A stretch of 64,000 nucleotides of DNA from JAITWN01 sp034002745 (lineage in GTDB: Bacteria; Pseudomonadota; Gammaproteobacteria; SZUA-140). The notes under the pieces were generated by a model. That model saw nothing but the letters and a program-made list of their open reading frames with translations, was not told the origin of the DNA and made no database searches. Shown piece by piece: positions 1 to 7,967 of this stretch (position 1 is its first letter; each line of letters starts with the position of its first letter). Position numbers and translations under genes: made by a program. The DNA lies in NCBI GenBank assembly GCA_034002745.1, contig JAVEZY010000001.1, forward strand, positions 229,117 to 293,116, in the 5' to 3' direction.

Positions 1-236
1 TGGCGATCGGCCTCAGTTTTCCGTTCTGGGGCGACCGGCCGGGCTACGAGCGGGACTGGGTCAACTGGGGCTTTGGCGCCGCAATCGTCTATGTGCTGAT
101 TTTCGGCACGTTTGTCTACTTCATGGTCAATTTGTACGGATCGCGCTGGGCAGGACGCCTGAACTCCGATCCGGATAGCAAGCATGAGGAGAAGGATGCG
201 GCGTCCGGGAAGAAGGACGCTGGCGACGCTCCATGA
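1..236 (+). CDS. C-terminal part of a membrane protein (5' end outside window)
   Basis: The open frame runs in from the left edge and ends at a TGA at 234-236 that overlaps the ATG of the next gene. The visible 77 residues contain one strong transmembrane segment (around IVYVLIFGTFVYFMVNLY) followed by a hydrophilic lysine/aspartate-rich tail. Translational coupling to a c-type cytochrome and an FixH-like lipoprotein suggests a respiratory or heme-copper-oxidase-related membrane component. I do not recognise the family from this fragment, so the role is inference from context only. Confidence 0.7.
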   Translation, partial: AIGLSFPFWGDRPGYERDWVNWGFGAAIVYVLIFGTFVYFMVNLYGSRWAGRLNSDPDSKHEEKDAASGKKDAGDAP

Positions 237-556
237 TCCGTTCGCTAGTGGTCGCCAGTCTCCTGCTGTTCATGGTGGGGTGTTCGGGAGATAGTTCTCC
301 TACATCGTCCTCTTCTTCGGCGTCATCCGCGGACAAGGCTGCCTCGCGTAACGTGAACCGGACCTATCTGCATTATTGCAGCGGCTGTCATGGCGCGCCG
401 CGGCCCGGGCAGCACACCGCACGGGAATGGCCGAGCATCGTTGCCCGCATGCAGCAGCGCCGTATCAGCGCCCGGCTTGGCCCGATCCCGCCGCAGGAAT
501 TGCGCGAGATCCTCGACTATCTGCAGGACAACGCTGCTGGCGGCCCTCTGAAATGA
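233..556 (+). CDS. c-type cytochrome lipoprotein, single heme
   Basis: A 107-residue protein with an N-terminal lipoprotein signal (hydrophobic stretch ending MVGC, lipid-anchored Cys at residue 17), a serine-rich linker, and one heme-binding motif CSGCH (residues 49-53). It is predicted to be an electron carrier anchored at the periplasmic face. The Met ligand is probably one of those C-terminal to the CxxCH site (ARMQQRR region). It overlaps the upstream membrane-protein gene by ATGA and the downstream lipoprotein gene by ATGA, so the three are one translationally coupled unit. The partner oxidase or reductase is not identified; the CcoN/NorB-like gene on the other strand nearby is a candidate. 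Confidence 0.85.
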   Translation: MIRSLVVASLLLFMVGCSGDSSPTSSSSSASSADKAASRNVNRTYLHYCSGCHGAPRPGQHTAREWPSIVARMQQRRISARLGPIPPQELREILDYLQDNAAGGPLK

Positions 557-948
557 GAATCGATATGCTCAGGATCATTGCGCTCCTCGTCGTCGGAGTG
601 ATGACGCTCGCGGCCTGTACCGATGGCAAGGAGCAGGCTCTCCTGGAGTCGCAGCGTTGGGAGGACGTGGTCGTCGCCGTGGAGTTCCGCCCGGTGCCGC
701 TGCGCCCAGGCATGAACGAATTCATGGTGGTCGCGACTCGTGTCGATCGCACCAGGGCGGACGACATGGTGGTTGCCATGCGCAGCGATCCCGGGGCTTC
801 GTGGCAGCAGGCGATCCAGGATGGCAAGACCGGCGTGTATCGCCGCGCCGTTCCGCTGCGCGAGGGTGAGCAGGTACTGTACGTGCAGCTCCGCCGGGGG
901 CTGGAAGAGACTGTGCTCGAGTTTCCGGTGCGGGTGGGCGCGCCCTAG
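553..948 (+). CDS. small lipoprotein, FixH/YtkA-like
   Basis: A 131-residue protein with lipoprotein signal (lipobox LAAC, Cys at residue 22). The rest is a beta-rich domain whose start (PVPLRPGMNEFMV) resembles the opening strand of FixH/YtkA-type periplasmic domains found near cytochrome oxidase and copper-handling genes. The match is weak and lacks an obvious Met-rich metal site. ATG at 553 overlaps the TGA of the cytochrome gene, so it is coupled to it. It converges with the gene at 957-1481 with only 8 bases between stops. Function is unknown; a redox-assembly role is inferred from position. Confidence 0.7.
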   Translation: MRIDMLRIIALLVVGVMTLAACTDGKEQALLESQRWEDVVVAVEFRPVPLRPGMNEFMVVATRVDRTRADDMVVAMRSDPGASWQQAIQDGKTGVYRRAVPLREGEQVLYVQLRRGLEETVLEFPVRVGAP

Positions 949-956
949 CCCTAGGT

Positions 957-1481
957 TCAGGAGCCCTGACCGGCCGGTCGTCGCCGTTTCGCCAGAGTCT
1001 TGCTCTCGCGCCAGTGGCGAAGCAGCAGGATCTTTTCACCACCTCGCGCTTCGGCGCAGCGTGTACAGGTCAGATGCCCGAGCAGTAACTCGCGAGGCAT
1101 CTTGCCGGCATCCAGCAGACGGCTCTGGATGTCTCTTAGCGCTGGCCGCAGGCTGCCCAGGTTTCCGTGATGAAGCCAGGCGTAAACCTGGTAGGGGCGG
1201 GGAAGCCAGCCGACCAGATGCGAGGGCGACTGGGTGTTCTCCAGCAGGCGGATGAGGGTGCCCCGGAACATGCCGGTGCGTACCAGCGCCAGCCCCGGCC
1301 ACTTCTCCTTCAGCCCGAGCCGGTCGATGTTGCCCTGCTGGCGGTGTAGCTGGGCGTCGTATCCGATCGGCATGTGCAGGAGCATCGGTACCCGAACCTG
1401 ATGGACGCAATGTCCACTCAGATCGACGTCCTGCGCATGCCAATCAGGCCATGTCGACGGACATCCACAGTCCAGGATCAT
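957..1481 (-). CDS. conserved hypothetical protein, Cys-rich ends
   Basis: A 174-residue soluble protein with no signal peptide. It has Cys pairs at the N-terminus (CGCPSTWPDW) and near the C-terminus (CTRC), and several histidines, suggesting metal or heme contact. Its ATG overlaps the stop of the upstream CcoN/NorB-like gene as ATGA, so the two are translationally coupled and may work together on the same respiratory component. I do not recognise a named family. The arrangement would fit an assembly or maturation factor, but nothing in the sequence proves this. Confidence 0.65.
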   Translation of the reverse strand: MILDCGCPSTWPDWHAQDVDLSGHCVHQVRVPMLLHMPIGYDAQLHRQQGNIDRLGLKEKWPGLALVRTGMFRGTLIRLLENTQSPSHLVGWLPRPYQVYAWLHHGNLGSLRPALRDIQSRLLDAGKMPRELLLGHLTCTRCAEARGGEKILLLRHWRESKTLAKRRRPAGQGS

Positions 1482-1996
1482 GCCTTTCGCGAATAAATCG
1501 TTCGCGCCGTCATGAAGACGTTGGCGAAGAATATCCAGAAGCCCATACCCATTGCCGTCGAGATGCTGGCGATCAGGGGGCGATAGTAGCGGTGGATCTC
1601 GTAGATGGCATCCGTTTCACCCTGCAGCAGCAGGCGACCTTCGGTGATGCCGAAGATCATCAGCGTGGAATAGAAACCGGTGACGCCGAGCGCGGTCCAC
1701 CAGAACGAGTGGTCTACCAGCCGCATGGACCAGATCGGACGCTTGGAGATGGTGGCGAACAGATAGTAGGTCACGGCCATGCACAGCAGCACCACGCCGC
1801 CGACCACATTGATATGGGCGTGAGCGAGCGGATCGATCATGTGTCCGGGGCCGCCATAAGGGCTGCCGATCGAGTCCAGCCATGCCCGCACCGGGGGGAT
1901 TACCTGGATGACGCCGTGGACCGTGCCAATGAAGAAGAACGTGGCCGAACCAACCAGAAATTTCAGTAGCTTACGCAGATCCTGTTCTGCTGACAT
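1478..1996 (-). CDS. short heme-copper-oxidase subunit I-like membrane protein (CcoN/NorB-like)
   Basis: A 172-residue protein with about four transmembrane helices. It contains LAHAHINVVGG, like the His-containing helix of CcoN/NorB-family proteins, where histidines ligate heme or copper. It is far shorter than full-length CcoN or NorB (about 450-480 residues), so it is either a stand-alone short family member or a fragment; there are no frameshift remnants next to it. Start: ATG at 1996 has AGGA a few bases upstream, better than the GTG at 2020. A role in O2/NO reduction or sensing is inferred. Confidence 0.65.
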   Translation of the reverse strand: MSAEQDLRKLLKFLVGSATFFFIGTVHGVIQVIPPVRAWLDSIGSPYGGPGHMIDPLAHAHINVVGGVVLLCMAVTYYLFATISKRPIWSMRLVDHSFWWTALGVTGFYSTLMIFGITEGRLLLQGETDAIYEIHRYYRPLIASISTAMGMGFWIFFANVFMTARTIYSRKA

Positions 1997-2042
1997 GTCC
2001 TGCCCCGAAGGCGCCGGCACAAGGCGCGCCGGTTGTCTGGCT

Positions 2043-2073
2043 GAAAAAAAACCCGGCGTGCGGCCGGGCTTTA
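2043..2073 (-). terminator. rho-independent terminator
   Basis: Read on the minus strand: GCCCGGC, loop CGCAC, GCCGGGT, then a run of T (the A tract at 2043-2050). It lies between the 35-residue membrane peptide gene (upstream) and the CcoN/NorB-like gene (downstream), so the peptide may be mostly transcribed alone. Confidence 0.85.
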
Positions 2074-2092
2074 ATATTGCACAGCGCCGCTA

Positions 2093-2200
2093 TTACTTCT
2101 TGCGGTTGATGCTCTCCAAGGCGCGCTCACTGATGTAACCGCCCAAGAACACGCTCAGACCAAAGAACATAATGATCGGCACCAGAATTTCCGGCCACAT
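2093..2200 (-). CDS. 35-residue single-helix membrane peptide
   Basis: A short gene starting at ATG 2200, preceded by GGGGGAGGGC at good ribosome-binding spacing. The frame is open further upstream, but that extension has no such site. The peptide (MWPEILVPIIMFFGLSVF at the start) is one hydrophobic helix with a short basic tail ending NRKK. Size and shape resemble accessory single-helix subunits of cytochrome oxidases, and the next gene is CcoN/NorB-like, but no family signature can be read. It has its own promoter and terminator, which argues that it is real. Confidence 0.6.
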   Translation of the reverse strand: MWPEILVPIIMFFGLSVFLGGYISERALESINRKK

Positions 2201-2245
2201 GGTCAAGCCCTCCCCCGGTTGTAATTGAAGTGTTCGCTTGCGGCC

Positions 2246-2274
2246 AGTGTAGCGGATCGCCGGGGACGAGGCAA
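2246..2274 (-). promoter_or_regulatory. sigma-70 promoter for the 35-residue peptide gene
   Basis: On the minus strand TTGCCT (2274-2269), 17-base spacer, TACACT (2251-2246). Transcription would start about 40 bases ahead of the ATG at 2200. Confidence 0.5.
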
Positions 2275-2320
2275 GCCACTGTTCCCCCAGCATGATTCGA
2301 GGAAGCCGGGCGCGGGCGGA

Positions 2321-4321
2321 TCAGGCCCGCTTGCGGGCGGGATCCGCGGGTGGTGGCGGCGGAGTGCAGGCCAGCAGCCCGCTGTGGAATTTCTCCAGGC
2401 TAGCCTTGCGCTCGATCAGGCTTGCCCGCCCGGCGCGGAGTTCACGAAGCTGTGTTTCCAGGCTGTCCTTGGATTCCCGGATCCGGCTGAGCGTCTTCAT
2501 GTGACGTTCCGTGCTGTTGCGCATCTCCTGGATCTGCCCTACCAGCGGATTGACCAGTTCCTTGAGCCAGGCGTCAGCTTCCCTGTTGGCCTCGACGAAG
2601 ACGTTGCGGGCGTGAGCCACCAGCGAGATGAAGAACTTCTTCACCACGAAGCTCTGCTCGGTCATGGTAGTGCTCGGGCTATTGCGGAATTCCTCGGCTC
2701 GCAGATAGAGCAGGTCCAGTTCCTCGCTGTACTTCCGCGTTGGAAACGTGCGCGGCTCGGCGATGCGCAGGCCGTAATCGTCGTGGAAGCGCTTGTAGAT
2801 CGACTGCACCAGCTTGAAGGTCTCTTCGGACTGGCGCACGGTGATCTGCATGGCGTCCCGCATGCTGTCGAAAAAGACGGAAATGCCGTTCTTCATCCCC
2901 GCGGTGGTCCAGCTGCCGGCCATATCCTCGCGCGTCCGTTCGATGATCTTGTCGATGGCGGCCACGTCCATGGTGGCGAACATGCTCTTGGCCTGCAGCG
3001 CGAGCTTCTTGCGACTGAGCTGGAAGGCTTTCACGCTCTCGTAATAGATGTTCTTCTTTTCCTTGGCCTTGAGCAGCAGCTGCTGGACGATGTCCTCGTT
3101 GTTGCCCTTGACCGAATCGAGTTCATTCATCTGGATGTTCAGGTTTTCGATCTGACTATCGAGGGGAACCCGAACCTCTTCCATCGAGCGTTCCAGCAGG
3201 CCCAGGATGTTGTCCCAGATGACCTGCTGGCGATGCGGCAGGATGTCGTCCCCCAGAAGGGACTCGAGCGCCGGCAGGTTGCTCCGCTGCAGCAGTTCCT
3301 GATTGCCGCGGATCTTGGCCAGCAAAGCCTTCTGGGCGGAGATCGGGAACACGTTGGCGGTGTCGATCTCCAGCAGGCGGGCGCTGCTCTGGCACTGCTC
3401 GCGGATGGTCGCTTCCACCTCTTCCGGGCGCTTCATCTCGTCCCAGAGGGTGTCGATCTTGTTGAGCACCGCCACCAGTCCTTTCTGCTTCTTGGTGCGG
3501 AAAGCGGTGATGTAGTTCTGCCACATGTCCAGATCGCTCCGCGTCACGCCGGTGTCCGCGGAGAGGACGAACAGCACCGCCTGGGCGCTCGGGAGCATGT
3601 TGATCGTCAGCTCCGGTTCACTGCCGAGAGCGTTCAGGCCCGGAGTGTCCAGAATGACCAGGCCCTGGGTCAGCAGCGGATGCGGGAAGCTGATCATGGC
3701 GTGACGCCACACAGGGACCTCGACGGTTTCCGGTTTGGCTGCATCGGCAGCCGCGTTGGCGATCTCTTCCACGTAGAGACCGAGCTGCTCGGCTTCCTGC
3801 ACACTCACCCGCTTCGTGCGCACCACTTCCTGACAGGTTGCGACGATCTGATCGGGAGAGGACATGTCCAGTGCGAGCTGTGTCCAGTAGCTCGGTTCGG
3901 CCTTCAGTTCGGACAGGCTCAGTTCGCTCAGCCGGGTCTCGATCGGCAGCAGTCTGAGATAGGCCTCGCCCGCTTCGCGATCATAGAACAGCTCGGTCGG
4001 GCACATCGTGGTGCGACCGGCGTCGGAAGGCAGCAGGCGCCGACCGAGATCGGCGAAGAAGATGGCGTTGATCAGTTCCGTTTTGCCGCGGGAAAACTCC
4101 GCGACAAAGGCGATGTTGATCTGGTCGGTCTGCAGCGAGTTGAGCGCATCGTAGATCCGCAGTTCGATTTCGGGACTGCCAAGCTGATTGCTGCTCAGCC
4201 AGTCCTGAAAGTCCCGCATCATTCCGGTCAGCTCCGCCTTCCAGGCGGAGAAGGCCTGCATCTGATCTCGGAAACGATCCTGTTCCGGGGCTGATTTCAG
4301 CCCGATTGCTTTGCTGGACAT
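2321..4321 (-). CDS. bacterial dynamin-like GTPase
   Basis: A 666-residue large GTPase. The G1 motif AEFSRGKT lies at about residues 74-81, DTPG (G3) at 225-228 and NKID (G4) at 287-290. The long C-terminal half is helical with probable coiled coil, as in bacterial dynamin-like proteins that assemble on membranes. There is no transmembrane segment, so association would be peripheral. It sits alone: the neighbours are a membrane peptide with its own promoter and, after a 257-base gap, yggT. Bacterial dynamins often occur as tandem pairs; no partner is seen here. Membrane repair, fission or stress protection are possible roles; the sequence does not choose among them. Confidence 0.85.
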   Translation of the reverse strand: MSSKAIGLKSAPEQDRFRDQMQAFSAWKAELTGMMRDFQDWLSSNQLGSPEIELRIYDALNSLQTDQINIAFVAEFSRGKTELINAIFFADLGRRLLPSDAGRTTMCPTELFYDREAGEAYLRLLPIETRLSELSLSELKAEPSYWTQLALDMSSPDQIVATCQEVVRTKRVSVQEAEQLGLYVEEIANAAADAAKPETVEVPVWRHAMISFPHPLLTQGLVILDTPGLNALGSEPELTINMLPSAQAVLFVLSADTGVTRSDLDMWQNYITAFRTKKQKGLVAVLNKIDTLWDEMKRPEEVEATIREQCQSSARLLEIDTANVFPISAQKALLAKIRGNQELLQRSNLPALESLLGDDILPHRQQVIWDNILGLLERSMEEVRVPLDSQIENLNIQMNELDSVKGNNEDIVQQLLLKAKEKKNIYYESVKAFQLSRKKLALQAKSMFATMDVAAIDKIIERTREDMAGSWTTAGMKNGISVFFDSMRDAMQITVRQSEETFKLVQSIYKRFHDDYGLRIAEPRTFPTRKYSEELDLLYLRAEEFRNSPSTTMTEQSFVVKKFFISLVAHARNVFVEANREADAWLKELVNPLVGQIQEMRNSTERHMKTLSRIRESKDSLETQLRELRAGRASLIERKASLEKFHSGLLACTPPPPPADPARKRA

Positions 4322-4515
4322 GGGTTGGCCGGACCTGCAGTTATTATGCGTTACCCTGGGTTATCGGAATGTCGCCGATTTGTATGAGTTTTTCCTGTGA
4401 TGCAGTGCCGTTTCGAAGCATTCGTTCCGCGCATCGCTCATGGATGCGGAAAGATGCCGCACGGACCGTCGGAGAGTGATGCCGCTGCCGACGCCGGAAG
4501 CGGAGCATTGGATGC

Positions 4516-4542
4516 CCCTCGCGTCCTTATCGGACGCGAGGG
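4516..4542. repeat. perfect 11-bp hairpin in the yggT-dynamin gap
   Basis: CCCTCGCGTCC (4516-4526), loop TTATC, GGACGCGAGGG (4532-4542). There is no T tract on either strand, so it is not a standard terminator. It lies 37 bases past the end of yggT (which reads leftward from 5157 to 4579). The rest of 4322-4578 shows no gene. Confidence 0.7.
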
Positions 4543-4578
4543 ATGACAGGTTGAGGGGGGGCGGCGAAAGGGGAGATT

Positions 4579-5157
4579 TCAGGCCAGGCTCAGCCCGAGG
4601 TCGCGCAGGGGCGCTACCACCAGCATCTTGGTCATCTGAATCAGCAGCAGCACGACCAGCGGCGAAAAATCGATCCCACCCATGTTGGGCAGCAGCCGCC
4701 GAACCGGGCGCAGCACCGGCTCGTTGAGGCTGTAGAGCAGCGACACCAGGGGATTGTACGCGCTGGGATTGATCCAGCTCAGCACCACCTGGACGAGGAT
4801 GGAGATCAGGAACACATTGAGTGCGAGGGCGATCAGTTCGCTCACTGATACCGTCAGCAGTCCGGGTATGGCCATGGTGCGGCCTCCCGTCATCTGGATC
4901 AGCCAGAAGGCAAGCATCTGCAGCGCAACCATCAGCAGGATCGAAGCGAGGTCGATCCCCCACAATCCGGGGATGACCCGCCGGAGAGGGCGCAGCGGCG
5001 GATTGGTCGCCTTCACCAGGAACTGGCACACTGGATTGTAGAAGTCTGCGCGCACCCATTGCAGCAGGAAGCGAAGCATGATCATCAAGATATACAGTGT
5101 GAACACCGTATCCAGAAAATAGGCGGCGGCGTTCGAAACATAGGGGTTGCCGGTCAT
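4579..5157 (-). CDS. yggT: YggT family membrane protein
   Basis: A 192-residue integral membrane protein made of two tandem YggT repeats. Each has a hydrophobic helix pair and a conserved segment of the type NP(V/L)..L..PP/EPVLRPLRR (residues about 40-60 and 135-160). The family is often found with proC and yggS and is linked to osmotic or envelope function, with no established biochemical activity. Its ATG overlaps the last codons of proC by 4 bases, so it is the third gene of the yggS-proC-yggT operon. Confidence 0.9.
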   Translation of the reverse strand: MTGNPYVSNAAAYFLDTVFTLYILMIMLRFLLQWVRADFYNPVCQFLVKATNPPLRPLRRVIPGLWGIDLASILLMVALQMLAFWLIQMTGGRTMAIPGLLTVSVSELIALALNVFLISILVQVVLSWINPSAYNPLVSLLYSLNEPVLRPVRRLLPNMGGIDFSPLVVLLLIQMTKMLVVAPLRDLGLSLA

Positions 5158-5984
5158 GCGGATCCTTTGTCGAGAAGGTTGGACAATTCGATGGCGCGGT
5201 CCCGGGCTGCCCGCAAAGCCTGACCGAGGAGATTTCCGAGGTCGCCTTCGCGCAGCACCTGCAGCGCGCGTTCAGTGGTTCCACCGGGAGACGTGACCTG
5301 TTCACGCAGCTCGCCCGGGCTGTGAAGCGTGCTTTCCAGCGCCATCTTGGCCGCTCCGAAGGCGGTCTGGACGGTCAGCAGGCGGGCGACCTGAGGATCC
5401 AGTCCCAATCGGCAGGCTTCCTCCTCCAGCATTTCCATGAACAGGAAGAAATATGCCGGGCCGCTGCCGGAAAGGGCGGTCACTACATCCATCAGCGCCT
5501 CATCGTCGATCCATTGCGTCAGGCCGACGGCGCGCATGATCGATTCCGCCGTTTCGCGGTGCCCGGCTCCGACGCTCGGAACCGCATACAGCGCCGTTGC
5601 GCCGCTCTGTACCAGAGCCGGCGTGTTGGGCATTGCCCGCACGATCGGCGCATCGCCCAGCCAGCCCGACAGCATTGCCGTACGGATTCCCGCCGCCACC
5701 GATATTATCAGTTGGCCGTCCGTCAAGGCTGGCGCCAGTTCCCGCGCAACCGCTTCGACTACTTGCGGCTTGACCGCGATGACTGTGACCGCGGCTCCCG
5801 CTGCCGCTTCCGTGTTGGCGGCATACACGCGAATGCCGAAGCGTTCGTCGATCTGGCGGCGCCGTCCGGCGTCGGCATCGGCCACGCACAGCAACTCCCT
5901 CGGATGTCCGTCGGCGAGGAGACCGCCGATCAGGCTGCCGGCCATGTTTCCGCCGCCAATGAAGGCTATGGAAAGTTGTTTCAT
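5154..5984 (-). CDS. proC: pyrroline-5-carboxylate reductase
   Basis: A 276-residue enzyme catalysing NAD(P)H-dependent reduction of 1-pyrroline-5-carboxylate to L-proline, the last step of proline synthesis. It has an N-terminal Rossmann motif GGGNMA (residues 10-15), the conserved MPNTPA segment (about 118-123), and the C-terminal signature around SPGGTTERAL. Length matches the family. It lies between yggS (upstream, 70-base gap) and yggT (downstream, 4-base overlap), a standard proteobacterial order. Confidence 0.97.
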   Translation of the reverse strand: MKQLSIAFIGGGNMAGSLIGGLLADGHPRELLCVADADAGRRRQIDERFGIRVYAANTEAAAGAAVTVIAVKPQVVEAVARELAPALTDGQLIISVAAGIRTAMLSGWLGDAPIVRAMPNTPALVQSGATALYAVPSVGAGHRETAESIMRAVGLTQWIDDEALMDVVTALSGSGPAYFFLFMEMLEEEACRLGLDPQVARLLTVQTAFGAAKMALESTLHSPGELREQVTSPGGTTERALQVLREGDLGNLLGQALRAARDRAIELSNLLDKGSA

Positions 5985-6054
5985 CTATCGTTTGTTCCGA
6001 TGCTGGGAATTCTGCTTCGCTAGCAGTCTACCCCAACCGGATCGTCGACGCCCG

Positions 6055-6750
6055 TCACGGCTGCGCAGGCGGGCGGGCACCGAAGAGCGCGCTGCCGACG
6101 CGCACCAGGGTCGCTCCTTCGGCGATTGCCGCTTCGAGATCGTCGCTCATGCCCATCGACAAGGTATCGAGCGTCGGCCATCGCTCCTGCAGCGCGAGCA
6201 GCAACTCGTGGAGCCGGCGGAACGAAGAGCGGGATTGCTGCGCATCAGCCGCCGGAGCCGGGATGGCCATCAGGCCGCGCAGGCGCAGGCGCGGCAGTTC
6301 GATGATTTCCCGGACCAGCGCCAATGCGTCTTCCGGACGTATGCCGGATTTGCTTGCTTCGCCACTGATATTAACCTGGATGCAGACCTGCAGCGGTGGC
6401 AGGTCCGGCGGTCGCTGTTCGCTCAGGCGCGCGGCGATGCGCGCGCGGTCGATGCCGTGGGCCCAGGCGAAATGCGTCGCGATGCCGCGGGTCTTGTTGG
6501 ACTGTATGGGGCCGATGAAATGCCACTCCAGCCCGAGTTCGCGGAGCGCTTCGATCTTGGTCAGCGCCTCTCCAAGGTAGCTTTCCCCGAACCGGCGCTG
6601 GCCCGATTCCGCCAGCGCCCTTATGGCGTCCGCCGAAAAGGTCTTGCTCACAGCCACCAGGCCGACCGAGCCCTCCGGGCGGCCACTGAGCCGCTCGGCC
6701 TCCCGGATGCGCGCCTGAACCGCCATCAGCCGTTTGGCGGGGGAATTCAT
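6055..6750 (-). CDS. yggS: YggS/PLPBP family pyridoxal phosphate homeostasis protein
   Basis: A 231-residue PLP-binding protein with the alanine-racemase-like barrel fold. The PLP lysine is in AVSKTF (about residue 36). Further family motifs are FGESYLGEA, WHFIGPIQSNK and the C-terminal SMGMSDDLEAAI phosphate-binding loop. It buffers PLP and influences amino-acid homeostasis and has no known catalysis. It is divergent from pilT and heads the yggS-proC-yggT operon. Confidence 0.95.
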   Translation of the reverse strand: MNSPAKRLMAVQARIREAERLSGRPEGSVGLVAVSKTFSADAIRALAESGQRRFGESYLGEALTKIEALRELGLEWHFIGPIQSNKTRGIATHFAWAHGIDRARIAARLSEQRPPDLPPLQVCIQVNISGEASKSGIRPEDALALVREIIELPRLRLRGLMAIPAPAADAQQSRSSFRRLHELLLALQERWPTLDTLSMGMSDDLEAAIAEGATLVRVGSALFGARPPAQP

Positions 6751-6875
6751 GATGCCTCGTCCTTCGCGTTCCTCAAGATGGAGAACGCGGTGCCGCTAGT
6801 TGTCTGGGATTCATCGTTCATGGAAGGCGTTTCGAATCCTGCGCCAGTTTGCCACAAGACCTCGAGGACAAGTAG

Positions 6876-7913
6876 ATGGATATCGCGGAACTGCTCGCGT
6901 TCAGCGCCAAGAACAAGGCTTCCGACCTGCACCTTTCGGCCGACCTGCCGCCGATGATCCGTGTCGATGGCGACGTGCGCCGCATCAACGTGCCACCGCT
7001 CGACAACAAGACGGTGCAGTCGATGCTCTACGACATCATGAGCGACAAGCAGCGCAAGGATTTCGAGGAATTCCTCGAGACGGACTTCTCATTCGAGATC
7101 CCCGGCCTGGCGCGCTTCCGTGTCAACGTCTTCAATCACAATCGCGGCGTCGGCGGCGTGTTTCGTACCATTCCGTCCACCATCCTGACGCTGGAGGATC
7201 TCGGGGCGCCGTCCATATTCAAGCGCATATCAGAATACCCCCGTGGCATCGTGCTGGTCACCGGGCCGACCGGTTCGGGTAAGTCGACCACCCTGGCCGC
7301 CATGCTGGACTACAAGAACAGCAACGAGTTCGGCCACATCCTCACCATCGAAGACCCGATCGAATTCGTGCATCAGAGCAAGAAATGCCTGGTCAATCAG
7401 CGCGAGATCGGGCGCGATTCGCTGGGTTTCGCCGAAGCGCTGCGCTCGGCCCTGCGCGAGGACCCGGACATCATCCTCGTCGGTGAAATGCGAGATCCCG
7501 AAACCATCGGTCTTGCGCTCACGGCGGCCGAAACCGGACACATGGTATTCGGCACCCTGCATACCAGCTCGGCGGCAAAGACCATCGACCGTATCATCGA
7601 CGTATTCCCCGCCGCGGAGAAGGAAATGGTCCGCTCGATGCTCTCGGAGTCGCTGCGCGCGGTCATTTCGCAGACGCTGCTGAAGAAGGTCGGCGGCGGT
7701 CGGGTCGCCGCGCACGAGATCATGATCGGTACCCCGGCGATCCGCAACCTGATCCGCGAAAACAAAGTGCCGCAGATGTATTCCGCCATCCAGACCGGTC
7801 AATCCGTCGGCATGCAGACGCTGGATCAGTGTCTGCTGGAGCTGGTGCGCAAGGGCGTGGTGACCAAACAGGACGCCATGGCCAAGGCCGCGAACCGCGA
7901 CAGCTTTGCCTGA
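6876..7913 (+). CDS. pilT: type IV pilus retraction ATPase
   Basis: A 345-residue hexameric motor ATPase that powers disassembly of type IV pili (twitching, DNA uptake). The Walker A motif GPTGSGKST is at residues 130-138. Further landmarks are an Asp box (ILTIEDPIEF), Walker B (DPDIILVGEMRD), a His box (GHMVFGTLHT), and the PilT signature AIRNLIRE near 288-295, which separates it from PilB and PilU. Transcribed divergently from yggS, with a 125-base shared control region. Many pilT genes are followed by pilU; here a hairpin and an oppositely oriented ABC transporter follow. Confidence 0.97.
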   Translation: MDIAELLAFSAKNKASDLHLSADLPPMIRVDGDVRRINVPPLDNKTVQSMLYDIMSDKQRKDFEEFLETDFSFEIPGLARFRVNVFNHNRGVGGVFRTIPSTILTLEDLGAPSIFKRISEYPRGIVLVTGPTGSGKSTTLAAMLDYKNSNEFGHILTIEDPIEFVHQSKKCLVNQREIGRDSLGFAEALRSALREDPDIILVGEMRDPETIGLALTAAETGHMVFGTLHTSSAAKTIDRIIDVFPAAEKEMVRSMLSESLRAVISQTLLKKVGGGRVAAHEIMIGTPAIRNLIRENKVPQMYSAIQTGQSVGMQTLDQCLLELVRKGVVTKQDAMAKAANRDSFA

Positions 7914-7920
7914 GCATGTG

Positions 7921-7954
7921 CCCGGGTACCCGGGTCTGACCCCGCGGGGGTCAG
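7921..7954. repeat. two adjacent palindromes between convergent pilT and ABC transporter genes
   Basis: CCCGGGTACCCGGG (7921-7934) is a perfect 14-bp palindrome. It is followed at once by CTGACCCC (7936-7943), loop GCG, GGGGTCAG (7947-7954). There is no T tract. These may end transcription of both converging genes. The GGTCTGACCCC-like core resembles REP-type elements and recalls the GGGGACAGTCCC repeats at 36.7 kb. Confidence 0.7.
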
Positions 7955-7967
7955 GCTCGTGCTTTGT

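Noticed and set aside
944..956. CCTAGCCCTAGG palindrome between convergent genes at 950
   Set aside because: Only five base pairs with a tiny loop and no T tract; too weak to call a terminator.
2225..4294. Long plus-strand frame opposite the dynamin gene
   Set aside because: The opposite strand encodes clear GTPase motifs; this frame is a codon-bias shadow.
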